In this document: piece after piece, positions 1 to 6,055 of the stretch | Layout: the number at the start of each line of letters is the position of its first letter | Position numbering within the stretch: the first letter of the stretch is position 1 | Origin: an uncultured Prevotellaceae bacterium | GTDB taxonomy: Bacteria; Bacteroidota; Bacteroidia; Bacteroidales; Bacteroidaceae | Length of the DNA: 14,420 bases | NCBI GenBank assembly: GCA_946415695.1 | Contig: CAMKTM010000038.1 | Span: 1-14,420 of the forward strand | Reading direction: 5' to 3' | Translations under genes and position numbers: made by a program | The notes under the pieces: model-generated | What the model saw: only the letters and a program-made list of their open reading frames with translations | What the model was told of the DNA's origin: nothing | Databases searched by the model: none

Positions 1-36
1 GCATTATAACGTAATAACCAAAAGCATCAGAACGAT

Positions 37-612
37 ATGGCAGAGATACAAAACAAGTACATCGCAGTAATGTACAAACTCTATACGAGCACTCCCGACA
101 GGCTGCGCGAGCTGGTGGAGGAAACGGCAGAAGGCGACCCGTTCGTCTTCGTCAGCGCCTTGGGCATGACGCTCGATGCCTTCGAGGCAAAGATTGTGCC
201 TTTGAAGGCGGGCGACAAGTTCGACTTCACCCTTACGCCCGAAGAGGCTTATGGCGAGTACGAAGAGGCTGGCAGGCAGTTCTTGCCTCGCAGGGTATTC
301 GAGATAGACGGCAAACTCGACACGCGCTTTATATATAAAGGTGCAATCGTTCCCTTGAACAGTGCCGACGGCGCACGCTTCAACGGCATCATCACTGATG
401 TGGGGGAGGAGACGGTGACCGTTGACCTCAACCACCCCCTTGCGGGCAGGAGCCTGAACTTCGTTGGCGAAGTCGTGGAAACGCGCGATGCCACTGGCGA
501 AGAGATTCGCGATGCCCTCAACCAGATAACCGGCCAGGGCGGCGGTTGCGGCGGTTGCGGCGGCGGAAGTTGCGAGGACTGCGGCAGCAAAGGCTGTGGC
601 GGCTGCAATTAG
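37..612 (+). CDS. slyD: SlyD-like FKBP-type peptidyl-prolyl cis-trans isomerase
   Basis: 191 aa. The N-terminal ~70 residues and the block around residues 105-150 match the FKBP core of SlyD, interrupted by the IF (insert-in-flap) chaperone domain (about residues 70-125). Recognisable stretches are YKLYTS, DPFVFVSALGMTLDAFE, TPEEAYGEY and NHPLAGRSLNFVGEV. The family isomerises proline peptide bonds and acts as a cytoplasmic folding chaperone; SlyD also delivers nickel in Enterobacteria. The C-terminal ~24 residues are almost pure Gly/Cys with six cysteines and no histidine, a probable metal-binding tail. The ATG at 37 is the first in frame and the family start (short lead-in, then a Y-x-L strand) fits it. 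It appears monocistronic and ends 19 bp before a strong hairpin. No signal peptide. Its promoter is not clear in the 36 bases available upstream. Confidence 0.93.
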   Translation: MAEIQNKYIAVMYKLYTSTPDRLRELVEETAEGDPFVFVSALGMTLDAFEAKIVPLKAGDKFDFTLTPEEAYGEYEEAGRQFLPRRVFEIDGKLDTRFIYKGAIVPLNSADGARFNGIITDVGEETVTVDLNHPLAGRSLNFVGEVVETRDATGEEIRDALNQITGQGGGCGGCGGGSCEDCGSKGCGGCN

Positions 613-631
613 AGAACTTAAGCGAACAATA

Positions 632-665
632 AAAAGGTCGGATTCACAGAAGAGTCCGACCTTTT
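632..665. terminator. Bidirectional intrinsic terminator between slyD and the 675-1208 gene
   Basis: Arms AAAAGGTCGGA (632-642) and TCCGACCTTTT (655-665) are perfectly complementary. Three further pairs (643-645 with 652-654, one of them G-T) leave a 6-nt loop. The A-run on the left and T-run on the right let it work on both strands, as expected between the ends of two convergent genes. Confidence 0.9.
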
Positions 666-674
666 CTTGTTTTC

Positions 675-1208
675 TTATTTACTTATTATCTTTTTGCCGT
701 CAACGATGTTGATGCCATTTTGCATCTTGTTCAAGCGTTGACCAGAGACATTATATATAAGTCCTTCCCCTTTGGGTTCGGGGGAGGTTAGAAGGGGGCT
801 TTTTGTTACAATATCTGTTCCTTCAAGGCTCACAGCATCAGCACTAGCATAGCGGATTGTATAAAGACTTGCGTCGCCGTCTTGCACTCCATTGATAGGA
901 AGGCGGAGGAGTTCGCCATCCATGAAGGTGTTGAGGTCCATGCTGTAGATGATGAAGAGCAAATCCCCGTTGTCGAGCGTCTCTATGCAAAGTGTATGTT
1001 CGTCTGTGGCAGAGCCAAGTGTAGCATTGTCTGTATTAACATTCACCCCTTCGGGCAACTTCAAGTTGAATTGCAGGGCAGTCATTTCCGTTGCTCCAGT
1101 CAGGCTTATCTTTGCCTCGCTTGCCTGCACCTCAAAGGAGAGGCTTTGGGCATTCGCACTAAAGACTATTGCCAAGAGCGCGAGTAAACTTAGTATTCGT
1201 CTTATCAT
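675..1208 (-). CDS. Secreted protein with cohesin-like body and C-terminal sorting-type tail
   Basis: 177 aa, function unknown. A clear signal peptide covers residues 1-21, cleaved after NAQ. Residues ~22-125 alternate hydrophobic and polar residues as in an all-beta domain. The stretch TEMTALQFNLKLPEGVNV and the later GELLRLPI resemble cohesin / carbohydrate-binding beta-sandwich domains of Bacteroidales secreted proteins. The last 28 residues (150-177; LIYNVSGQRL, GINIVDGKK) match the tail common on Prevotella and Bacteroides exported proteins and related to type IX sorting tails. It lies 62 bp downstream of the dockerin-like gene on the same strand. That gap also holds a TAAGTTTG box (1246-1253), so it may have its own promoter. 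Secretion is well supported, the tail fairly well, and the cohesin resemblance is by eye only. Confidence 0.75.
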   Translation of the reverse strand: MIRRILSLLALLAIVFSANAQSLSFEVQASEAKISLTGATEMTALQFNLKLPEGVNVNTDNATLGSATDEHTLCIETLDNGDLLFIIYSMDLNTFMDGELLRLPINGVQDGDASLYTIRYASADAVSLEGTDIVTKSPLLTSPEPKGEGLIYNVSGQRLNKMQNGINIVDGKKIISK

Positions 1209-1245
1209 TATGATTCTGTTTTATGGTTGTTTCCGATGGAGTGTC

Positions 1246-1253
1246 CAAACTTA
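1246..1253 (-). promoter_or_regulatory. Possible -7 promoter box of the 675-1208 gene
   Basis: On the minus strand this reads TAAGTTTG, a match to the Bacteroidota -7 consensus TAnnTTTG, 37 bp before the ATG. I see no TTTG at the expected -33 position, so this is a half match and read-through from the upstream gene is equally possible. Confidence 0.35.
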
Positions 1254-1270
1254 ATAAACTGATAATAAAA

Positions 1271-2044
1271 TTATGGAAGCCATTGCTTCATAGTTACAAC
1301 AAATGATGTTGATTCTGCAACTATTCTAGCAGCTTTATATCCAGCAGGTAATGTTGTTATAAAAGGTGCAGGTAACCATGCATGGCCTTCAAAACCTGAA
1401 ATTGCGGTAGTTGATTGTGTCGCATCACCCCATTCTTGAGGATAAACTAATATAACAAGTGGATTATCATCACTAATTTTTGCAGGTATAGTAAATGAAC
1501 CAGGAGCAGTAGCAGAATAATTATTTAACTCAGATATATTCCAAGAAGTTTTACTTGCATTTGTTAATCCAATATAATAGTTGTTTTGATGTTTTATTTT
1601 AAGTGTCATTGTAGATGTTTCATTCAATGTCTGTGTCTTGTAGATTGAGTATCCTGGAATAGTTATGACATCTATGTCGTCTGAAAAATCGAAGGCCTCT
1701 CCTGAATTATTTTCAATGAATACGTTTGACCATTTGTCTATCCATGATGTTGAACACAACAAGTAAACCGTTTGACCGGCAGCAACTGAGACTGTTGTTC
1801 CCAATGCATCTTCCATGGAGGTGCGAGTGGTTGAAAGACTTTTGTAATTCTCTGCTGTTGGTTCAATTGTACCCAGATAGAAGGTGCGTTGCAAACTCTT
1901 TATTGTGCCGATGATTGCAGTAATATCGGCAACATTTACTATGCCGTCTCCATTCACATCGCACTTCGAAATTGATGCACTTTGTGCAAATGCACTTACA
2001 CTCATTAGCAGCATTGCTGCAAAGGTCATAAATAATCTTTTCAT
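1271..2044 (-). CDS. Secreted protein with one dockerin-like calcium loop
   Basis: 257 aa. The signal peptide is residues 1-21 (cleavage after FAQ). It is directly followed by CDVNGDGIVNVADITAII (residues 28-45), a calcium-loop-plus-helix of the type I dockerin repeat with D, N, D, D at the ligand positions. A full dockerin has two such segments and usually sits at the C-terminus; here only one is visible, at the N-terminus. The remaining ~210 residues are rich in Ser, Thr, Asn and beta-type sequence and I do not recognise them; a binding or adhesive role would be a guess. The gene is visibly more AT-rich than the enzyme genes around it, which suggests recent gain or relaxed constraint. It precedes the 675-1208 gene on the same strand, so the two may be co-expressed. 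Real secreted protein: likely. Partner and function: unknown. Confidence 0.75.
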   Translation of the reverse strand: MKRLFMTFAAMLLMSVSAFAQSASISKCDVNGDGIVNVADITAIIGTIKSLQRTFYLGTIEPTAENYKSLSTTRTSMEDALGTTVSVAAGQTVYLLCSTSWIDKWSNVFIENNSGEAFDFSDDIDVITIPGYSIYKTQTLNETSTMTLKIKHQNNYYIGLTNASKTSWNISELNNYSATAPGSFTIPAKISDDNPLVILVYPQEWGDATQSTTAISGFEGHAWLPAPFITTLPAGYKAARIVAESTSFVVTMKQWLP

Positions 2045-2102
2045 TGTTTTATGTTTTTAAGTTTATTAGTTTTTAGGTTAATTAGCGTCTTTAGTTCGGA
2101 TG

Positions 2103-2287
2103 GATACAAAAAAGCGTGGACTTCATTCGTCTACGCTTTTAGAGGTATCGCCAAACACCTTGCACACTTATACGAGTAAAAGCCCACGCCGAATTGACGT
2201 GAGCATTAGTCTTTTACTCTCGTGTGCTTTTTTTTATTTTGGCGAAATTTCTAAAAGCAAGAATATAAGCTAACGCTTTTTGTCTAT
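2103..2287. repeat. Element of nested inverted repeats (structured RNA or MITE-like)
   Basis: Fills most of the 311-bp gap between the toxin gene and the dockerin-like gene. Hairpin 1 is AAAAGCGTGGAC (2110-2121) with GTCTACGCTTTT (2129-2140), 7-nt loop, one G-T pair. A second structure has collinear nested arms: TCGCCAAA 2148-2155 with 2238-2245; GCACAC 2162-2167 with 2222-2227; GAGTAAAAG 2174-2182 with 2211-2219; CACG 2185-2188 with 2198-2201. The outer ends also match: AAAAAGCGT 2109-2117 could pair with ACGCTTTTT 2273-2281 instead of with hairpin 1's own right arm. T-runs or A-runs follow the arms on both strands, so it could terminate either way. Which strand is transcribed, if any, is not decided by the sequence. 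No coding sequence is visible. Confidence 0.7.
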
Positions 2288-2325
2288 ATGTCTATTCTCC
2301 TTTGTTTATGCCATAGGCTTTTGCC

Positions 2326-2346
2326 AATTGATAATTGATAATTGAA
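2326..2346. repeat. Heptamer microsatellite, 3 x 7 bp
   Basis: AATTGAT, AATTGAT, AATTGAA in tandem, just after the toxin stop codon on the minus strand. Short and AT-rich; may be chance or slippage. Confidence 0.5.
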
Positions 2347-2355
2347 AATGGATGG

Positions 2356-2652
2356 TTATTTCTTTTTGTATTTCTTACTGAACAAATCTGAATGCGTGCC
2401 TGTATTCAACATTATGAGAATAAGCTCCTGATCGTGCTGCTCCCAAACGAGAAGCCAGTTTGGCTGTATGTGACATTCCCATTGCCCTTTTCGGTCGCCA
2501 TGAAGCTTGTGGGGCTTATATTCGGCAGGCAAAGAGCCGTCTTGTTCAAGTAACGTCATTGCCTTGCGAAGCTTGTCCATCGGGTAGCCTCGCTTGATAC
2601 ATCTTTCAACGTCTTTATCAAAGGCGTTGGTTGTCTTTAATGTGTATGCCAT
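2356..2652 (-). CDS. yafQ: YafQ-family type II toxin (RelE superfamily mRNA interferase)
   Basis: 98 aa, close to the family length of about 92. RelE-fold toxins of this family cut mRNA in the ribosome; the toxin is kept silent by its antitoxin. Aligning by eye to E. coli YafQ, the conserved positions are YKPH (H48 for His50), CHIQPNW (H61 for His63, N65 for Asp67) and GTHSDLF (H87 and F91 at the same numbers). The acid at the Asp67 position is therefore Asn here; this may reflect a Bacteroidota subgroup or reduced activity. The N-terminal half has the expected two amphipathic helices (FDKDVERCIKRGYPMDKLRKAM), and the C-terminus is basic. The start codon overlaps the antitoxin stop as ATGA (2652-2654), typical of translational coupling. 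I am confident of the family, less so of the exact cleavage preference. Confidence 0.88.
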   Translation of the reverse strand: MAYTLKTTNAFDKDVERCIKRGYPMDKLRKAMTLLEQDGSLPAEYKPHKLHGDRKGQWECHIQPNWLLVWEQHDQELILIMLNTGTHSDLFSKKYKKK

Positions 2653-2888
2653 CAGAGACCGAATTTCTTAAAGTAATCATCTACTGATGCATGGGTCGTA
2701 ACTCTACCTTCTTCTAGATCGCGAAGCGAAAGCTCATAGGAAGAATAAAGTTTGCGGCGGCGAGGGACAATAACTTTTCCTACACCTTTTACCATGCTGA
2801 TGGCTTTCTTGATATCCTTCAGCATCGAAAGATCATCGATATTTACCAGTATCTGCCCTTGTGCAGGCATTGTTGCTACGTTTGCCAT
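2652..2888 (-). CDS. Antitoxin of the YafQ-type toxin
   Basis: 78 aa, upstream of the toxin and overlapping it by one base. Position, size and overlap define it as the antitoxin more than its sequence does. Residues 12-22 (QILVNIDDLSM) could form the DNA-binding beta strand of a dimeric N-terminal domain. Residues 23-40 look helical (KDIKKAISMVKGVGKV), followed by a basic PRRRK turn. The C-terminal part (YELSLRDLEEGRVTTHASVDDYFKKFGL region) has the hydrophobic, acidic pattern of a toxin-wrapping segment. It is not an obvious DinJ/RelB by eye. A strong promoter lies 30 bp upstream (2918-2948). Such antitoxins usually autoregulate with the toxin, but I do not see a clear palindromic operator. 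Confidence 0.82.
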   Translation of the reverse strand: MANVATMPAQGQILVNIDDLSMLKDIKKAISMVKGVGKVIVPRRRKLYSSYELSLRDLEEGRVTTHASVDDYFKKFGL

Positions 2889-2917
2889 AATGATATGTTC
2901 GTCTTGTTTTCTGCCTG

Positions 2918-2948
2918 CAAAGTTAGCATTTTATTCTATAACGACAAA
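2918..2948 (-). promoter_or_regulatory. Promoter of the toxin-antitoxin operon
   Basis: On the minus strand TTTG (2945-2948), a 19-nt spacer, then TAACTTTG (2918-2925): a full match to the Bacteroidota -33/-7 promoter. Predicted transcript start is near 2914, giving a leader of about 26 nt. Confidence 0.8.
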
Positions 2949-2984
2949 GAAAATGTTGGGAAAAGTTGAATTGCACACGAAATC

Positions 2985-3079
2985 AAAAACACTCATCACT
3001 CGTCACCAACCCCATGTAACGCAATGAATCCCAACAGAATGCAAGGGTGACGAGTAGATGATGAGTGACGAGTGTTTTT
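2985..3079. repeat. Imperfect inverted repeat with GACGAGT motifs
   Basis: The left arm, 2985-3007 (AAAAACACTCATCACTCGTCACC), has two partly overlapping matches on the right: GGTGACGAGT at 3046-3055 and GAGTGACGAGTGTTTTT at 3063-3079. The result is a hairpin-forming block of ~95 bp with a duplicated right arm. It lies just upstream of the toxin-antitoxin promoter and before the 22-bp array, in the divergent gap before aroC. Function unknown. Confidence 0.6.
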
Positions 3080-3122
3080 AATTTCTATCGTGTTCAATAA
3101 TCACGCCATAGGTAGAAGCAAA

Positions 3123-3210
3123 ACACAACACGATAAGTAGGCAAACATAACACGTTAAATTGCTCAACATAACACGTTAAGTTTACAAACACTCCTCGTT
3201 AAGTTTTACG
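3123..3210. repeat. Degenerate 22-bp tandem array (4 units) upstream of aroC
   Basis: Units of 22 bp at 3123-3144, 3145-3166, 3167-3188 and 3189-3210. The two central ones share ACATAACACGTTAA exactly; the outer ones are diverged (ACACAACACGATAAG; ACACTCCTCGTTAAG). No spacers, so not CRISPR. The array ends 46 bp before the aroC -33 box. One of three arrays in this window with the same period. Confidence 0.7.
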
Positions 3211-3255
3211 TTGAGACATGAAAGAAAGAAATTGTACATAAATTGTAACGAATAG

Positions 3256-3286
3256 GTTGTAATTTCTAAATTATTTTGTAACTTTG
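3256..3286 (+). promoter_or_regulatory. Promoter of aroC
   Basis: GTTG (3256-3259, one mismatch to TTTG), 19-nt spacer, TAACTTTG (3279-3286). Predicted start near 3290, leader about 23 nt before the ATG at 3313. Confidence 0.75.
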
Positions 3287-3312
3287 CAGCTGGTAAACTT
3301 TTAGATGTCCGT

Positions 3313-4395
3313 ATGAACACAATAGGAACGCTTTTCCGTCTTACCTCTTTTGGTGAGAGCCACGGTGCTGCAATTGGCGGCGTCATTGATGGTATGCCTT
3401 CGGGTATCGATGTTGATATTGCCTTCATCCAAAGCGAGTTGGCACGAAGAAAACCTGGGCAGAGCAGTCTGACAACGTCGCGAAAGGAGGATGATGTGGT
3501 GGAGTTGCTCAGCGGTGTTTTCGAGGGAAAGACTACGGGATGCCCCATTGGTTTCATCGTTCGCAACACGAATCAGCACAGCCAGGACTACGAGGAGATG
3601 CGGAGTGCGTTTCGTCCCTCGCATGCCGACTTCACATACGAACAGAAGTATGGCATCCGCGACCATCGCGGAGGAGGGCGCAGTTCTGCTCGCGAGACCA
3701 TCAGTCGGGTGGTGGGCGGTGCCTTTGCAAAGCTCGCTCTTCGTCAGTTAGGCATCAGCATTCAGGCTTATACCCAGCAGGTTGGAGACATTGTCCTTCC
3801 CGGTTCTTATAAGGATTATGATTTGGCGAAGGCGGAACAGAACGCAGTGCGCTGTCCCGACGAGAGCATTGCCGAGAAGATGTCGCAGCTCATCATGGAA
3901 GTTAAGGCAGAAGGCGATACCGTGGGCGGCGTCATTGCTTGTGTCGTAAAGGGCTGTCCCATAGGTCTTGGAGAGCCCGTCTTCGGCAAACTTCAAGCCA
4001 GGCTCGGCGCTGCGATGCTCAGCATCAATGCGGTGAAGGGCTTCGAGTATGGACTTGGCTTTGCCGGAGCACGAGGAAGGGGCAGCGAACAGAACGACAT
4101 CTTCGAGCCCGATGGGAAGGGCGGTGTCACCGTGCGTACGAACAACAGCGGCGGCATTCAGGGGGGCATCTCTAACGGTCAGGACATTTACTTCCGCGTT
4201 GCCTTCAAACCCGTTGCAACGTTGCTAAGGGAGCAGCAGACGGTTGACAAGCAAGGCAACGCCGTTACATTGACTGCAAGAGGAAGGCACGATGCTTGTG
4301 TCCTGCCTCGTGCTGTTCCGGTCGTGGAGGCGATGGCAGCCATCACGCTTCTCGATGCCTATTTGCTCGACAAGTCAACCCAGATGGGCAGGTGA
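3313..4395 (+). CDS. aroC: Chorismate synthase
   Basis: 360 aa, full family length. It converts 5-enolpyruvylshikimate-3-phosphate to chorismate, the last step of the shikimate pathway, using reduced FMN in the cytoplasm. Diagnostic stretches are GESHG (14-18, with the catalytic His17), RRKPGQSS (45-52), RPSHADFTY (101-109, with His104, equivalent to the second catalytic His), GIRDHRGGGRSSARET (114-129), RGRGSEQND and GRHDACVLPRAVPVVEAM near the C-terminus. The ATG at 3313 is preceded by a good promoter and places GESHG at the usual distance from the start. It stands alone rather than with other aro genes. Its last 37 bp overlap the 3' end of the convergent gene on the opposite strand. The region immediately upstream carries a 22-bp repeat array. 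Confidence 0.97.
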   Translation: MNTIGTLFRLTSFGESHGAAIGGVIDGMPSGIDVDIAFIQSELARRKPGQSSLTTSRKEDDVVELLSGVFEGKTTGCPIGFIVRNTNQHSQDYEEMRSAFRPSHADFTYEQKYGIRDHRGGGRSSARETISRVVGGAFAKLALRQLGISIQAYTQQVGDIVLPGSYKDYDLAKAEQNAVRCPDESIAEKMSQLIMEVKAEGDTVGGVIACVVKGCPIGLGEPVFGKLQARLGAAMLSINAVKGFEYGLGFAGARGRGSEQNDIFEPDGKGGVTVRTNNSGGIQGGISNGQDIYFRVAFKPVATLLREQQTVDKQGNAVTLTARGRHDACVLPRAVPVVEAMAAITLLDAYLLDKSTQMGR

Positions 4396-5303
4396 TCGCT
4401 GAATCCTCCCTTATAGGCCGGGCCTTGAAAGGTGCGCCACGGCGTGCCTTCTTCTGTTAAGAGGAAGGGAAAACATCCTACCGTAACGCTTCCCTTAACC
4501 ATAGGCAACAAGTTGGGACTGACAATGATATGGTCAATGAATCCCCAAAGCTTTCGGAAGTAATAAGTGCCGCGAGCCTGACGTAGTTCCTTGCGCTTTT
4601 GCGGCATGAGCGACGTCACGCATTTGTTGATGTCTTGGAAGATTTTGTCATTGGGCTCGGCGTTGAAGTCACCCATGAGCACCACTTTCTTGTCCTTCAG
4701 CCTGTCGAGCAAGTCGCATAGTGTTCTGACGGCGAGACGCCGATGCTCTTCGCCGGTTCGTCCGCTTCGTGCCCGGCTTGGCAGATGAACGAGGACAAGA
4801 TGCAAAGTGTCCGGCAGGGTAGGGCAGAGCCCCCATACGTGGAGGATGTCGCGAGTGGGTCGGAAGCCATGTTCTACAGAGGGAATGGGTATGACCTGAT
4901 GCCCCGAGGGACAGAATTGCAGAGAGTCGTAGAGCATTGCCACATCTATGCCTCGCATGTCGGGGCTTTCCTCGTGGATGTAGGAATAGCGTGCCATGCG
5001 AAGCGGACTGCGGCGTGTCAAGTCTCTGAGCACTGTGTCGTTCTCCAACTCGCACATTCCGATGCACATTGGCCAAGCATCTTCTCCGGCAATGGCAGCA
5101 ATGGCACGCGAGAGGTTGTCGAGCTTCTTCCAATAGCGTCCCTTTGTCCAGTGATAACTGCCTTCCGGTAGGAAATCATGGTCCTGCTTGAGCGAGTCGT
5201 GCTGGCAGTCGAAGAGGTTCTCCACGTTCCACCAAACAATGCGCTGCGCCATTGCCTTGCAGGAACAAAGCGTTATGATTAGGCAGAAGGCGAGGCGTAT
5301 CAT
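4359..5303 (-). CDS. Secreted endonuclease/exonuclease/phosphatase-family protein
   Basis: 314 aa. An N-terminal hydrophobic segment (1-19) ends in AMAQ, a signal peptidase I site; LCSC at 12-15 is a weaker lipobox, so a lipoprotein is possible. The rest is one EEP domain with the expected motifs: WWNVENLFD (24-32, metal-binding Asn26), CELEN (84-88, the Glu), GIDVAMLYD (118-126), VHLPSR (172-177, the His), MGDFNAEP (210-217, Asp212/Asn214) and SDHLPI (302-307, catalytic His304). All catalytic residues look intact. The family hydrolyses phosphodiesters in nucleic acids or phospholipids/inositol phosphates; the substrate here cannot be read from sequence. It starts 10 bp after the YgjP-like gene's stop, as the third gene of the minus-strand operon. 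Its 3' end overlaps aroC by 37 bp. Confidence 0.9.
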   Translation of the reverse strand: MIRLAFCLIITLCSCKAMAQRIVWWNVENLFDCQHDSLKQDHDFLPEGSYHWTKGRYWKKLDNLSRAIAAIAGEDAWPMCIGMCELENDTVLRDLTRRSPLRMARYSYIHEESPDMRGIDVAMLYDSLQFCPSGHQVIPIPSVEHGFRPTRDILHVWGLCPTLPDTLHLVLVHLPSRARSGRTGEEHRRLAVRTLCDLLDRLKDKKVVLMGDFNAEPNDKIFQDINKCVTSLMPQKRKELRQARGTYYFRKLWGFIDHIIVSPNLLPMVKGSVTVGCFPFLLTEEGTPWRTFQGPAYKGGFSDHLPIWVDLSSK

Positions 5304-5313
5304 GGTGCGTTCT

Positions 5314-6033
5314 TTAGGAAAAGAGGAACGATGTGGTGTATTGCATCATTTCGTTTCGCAAGGTGCGGGAGTCGGTGCCGCAGGCTTCGTCGAGCAATGC
5401 CCAGAAGCGCGGGCTGTGATTCATTTCGACGAGGTGCGTCAGCTCGTGCTGCATGACATAGTCCTGCAAGTGGCGCGGCAAGAGTACAAGATAGAGCGAG
5501 AGATTGATGTTGGACTTCGTGCTGCAACTTCCCCAGCGTCCTTTCGCTGAAGACACTTTGACGCTGTTGACGGAAAGGTGTCGCTGGGCTGCCATGCTCA
5601 GCAGTCGGGGAAAGAGCCTTTCTTTGACGCGATTTCGTGCGAATGCCTCCAGGGTATTGGTTATCCAATCTTGAACCGTTTTGTCTGCCAATACTTCTGG
5701 CGAACGATAGTAGCAGACAATCTCTGCTTCGTTCATCTCTGCTTTAACGTATGGCACATCCTTCTGCTCGAATCTTAATTGGAAGTCTTCTGCCTTGATG
5801 TGTGTGTCTGGCGTATAATGTTTTGCAGGAACCTTCTCTTCACCTTTTTGTAGGAGTCGTTTCAACTTTGGTCGCAGCTCGTCGATGGCTCTTCGCAAGG
5901 CTTTCTCGCTGTAGGGCAAGGGGGAGGTGCAAGCCAACATGCCGTCCCTATAACGGAAGATGAAGTGACGCGACCTGGCATTCACAGTGACGGCGATGTT
6001 GCCAAGCTCTTTGTCCGAGAGTAATTCAAGCAT
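5314..6033 (-). CDS. YgjP-like (DUF45/SprT-like) zinc metallopeptidase-fold protein
   Basis: 239 aa, usual size for the family. The C-terminal domain holds RWGSCS (167-172), the family hallmark, then HELTH (196-200) with Glu197 as the catalytic residue and H206 in MNHSPRFW as the probable third zinc ligand. The N-terminal ~90 residues form the family's beta-rich extension (VNARSRHFIFRYRDG). No signal peptide, so cytoplasmic. Members are annotated as M48-type peptidases, and YgjP from E. coli has been reported as a UTP pyrophosphatase-like protein; activity here is uncertain. It is the middle gene of the operon, 22 bp after the glycosidase stop and 10 bp before the phosphodiesterase start. Confidence 0.9.
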   Translation of the reverse strand: MLELLSDKELGNIAVTVNARSRHFIFRYRDGMLACTSPLPYSEKALRRAIDELRPKLKRLLQKGEEKVPAKHYTPDTHIKAEDFQLRFEQKDVPYVKAEMNEAEIVCYYRSPEVLADKTVQDWITNTLEAFARNRVKERLFPRLLSMAAQRHLSVNSVKVSSAKGRWGSCSTKSNINLSLYLVLLPRHLQDYVMQHELTHLVEMNHSPRFWALLDEACGTDSRTLRNEMMQYTTSFLFS

Positions 6034-6055
6034 AAATCATCTCCAATGCTTAGGC

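Noticed and set aside
2103..2287. Insertion sequence
   Set aside because: Too short, no transposase frame and no clear target-site duplication; kept as a structured element of unknown kind.
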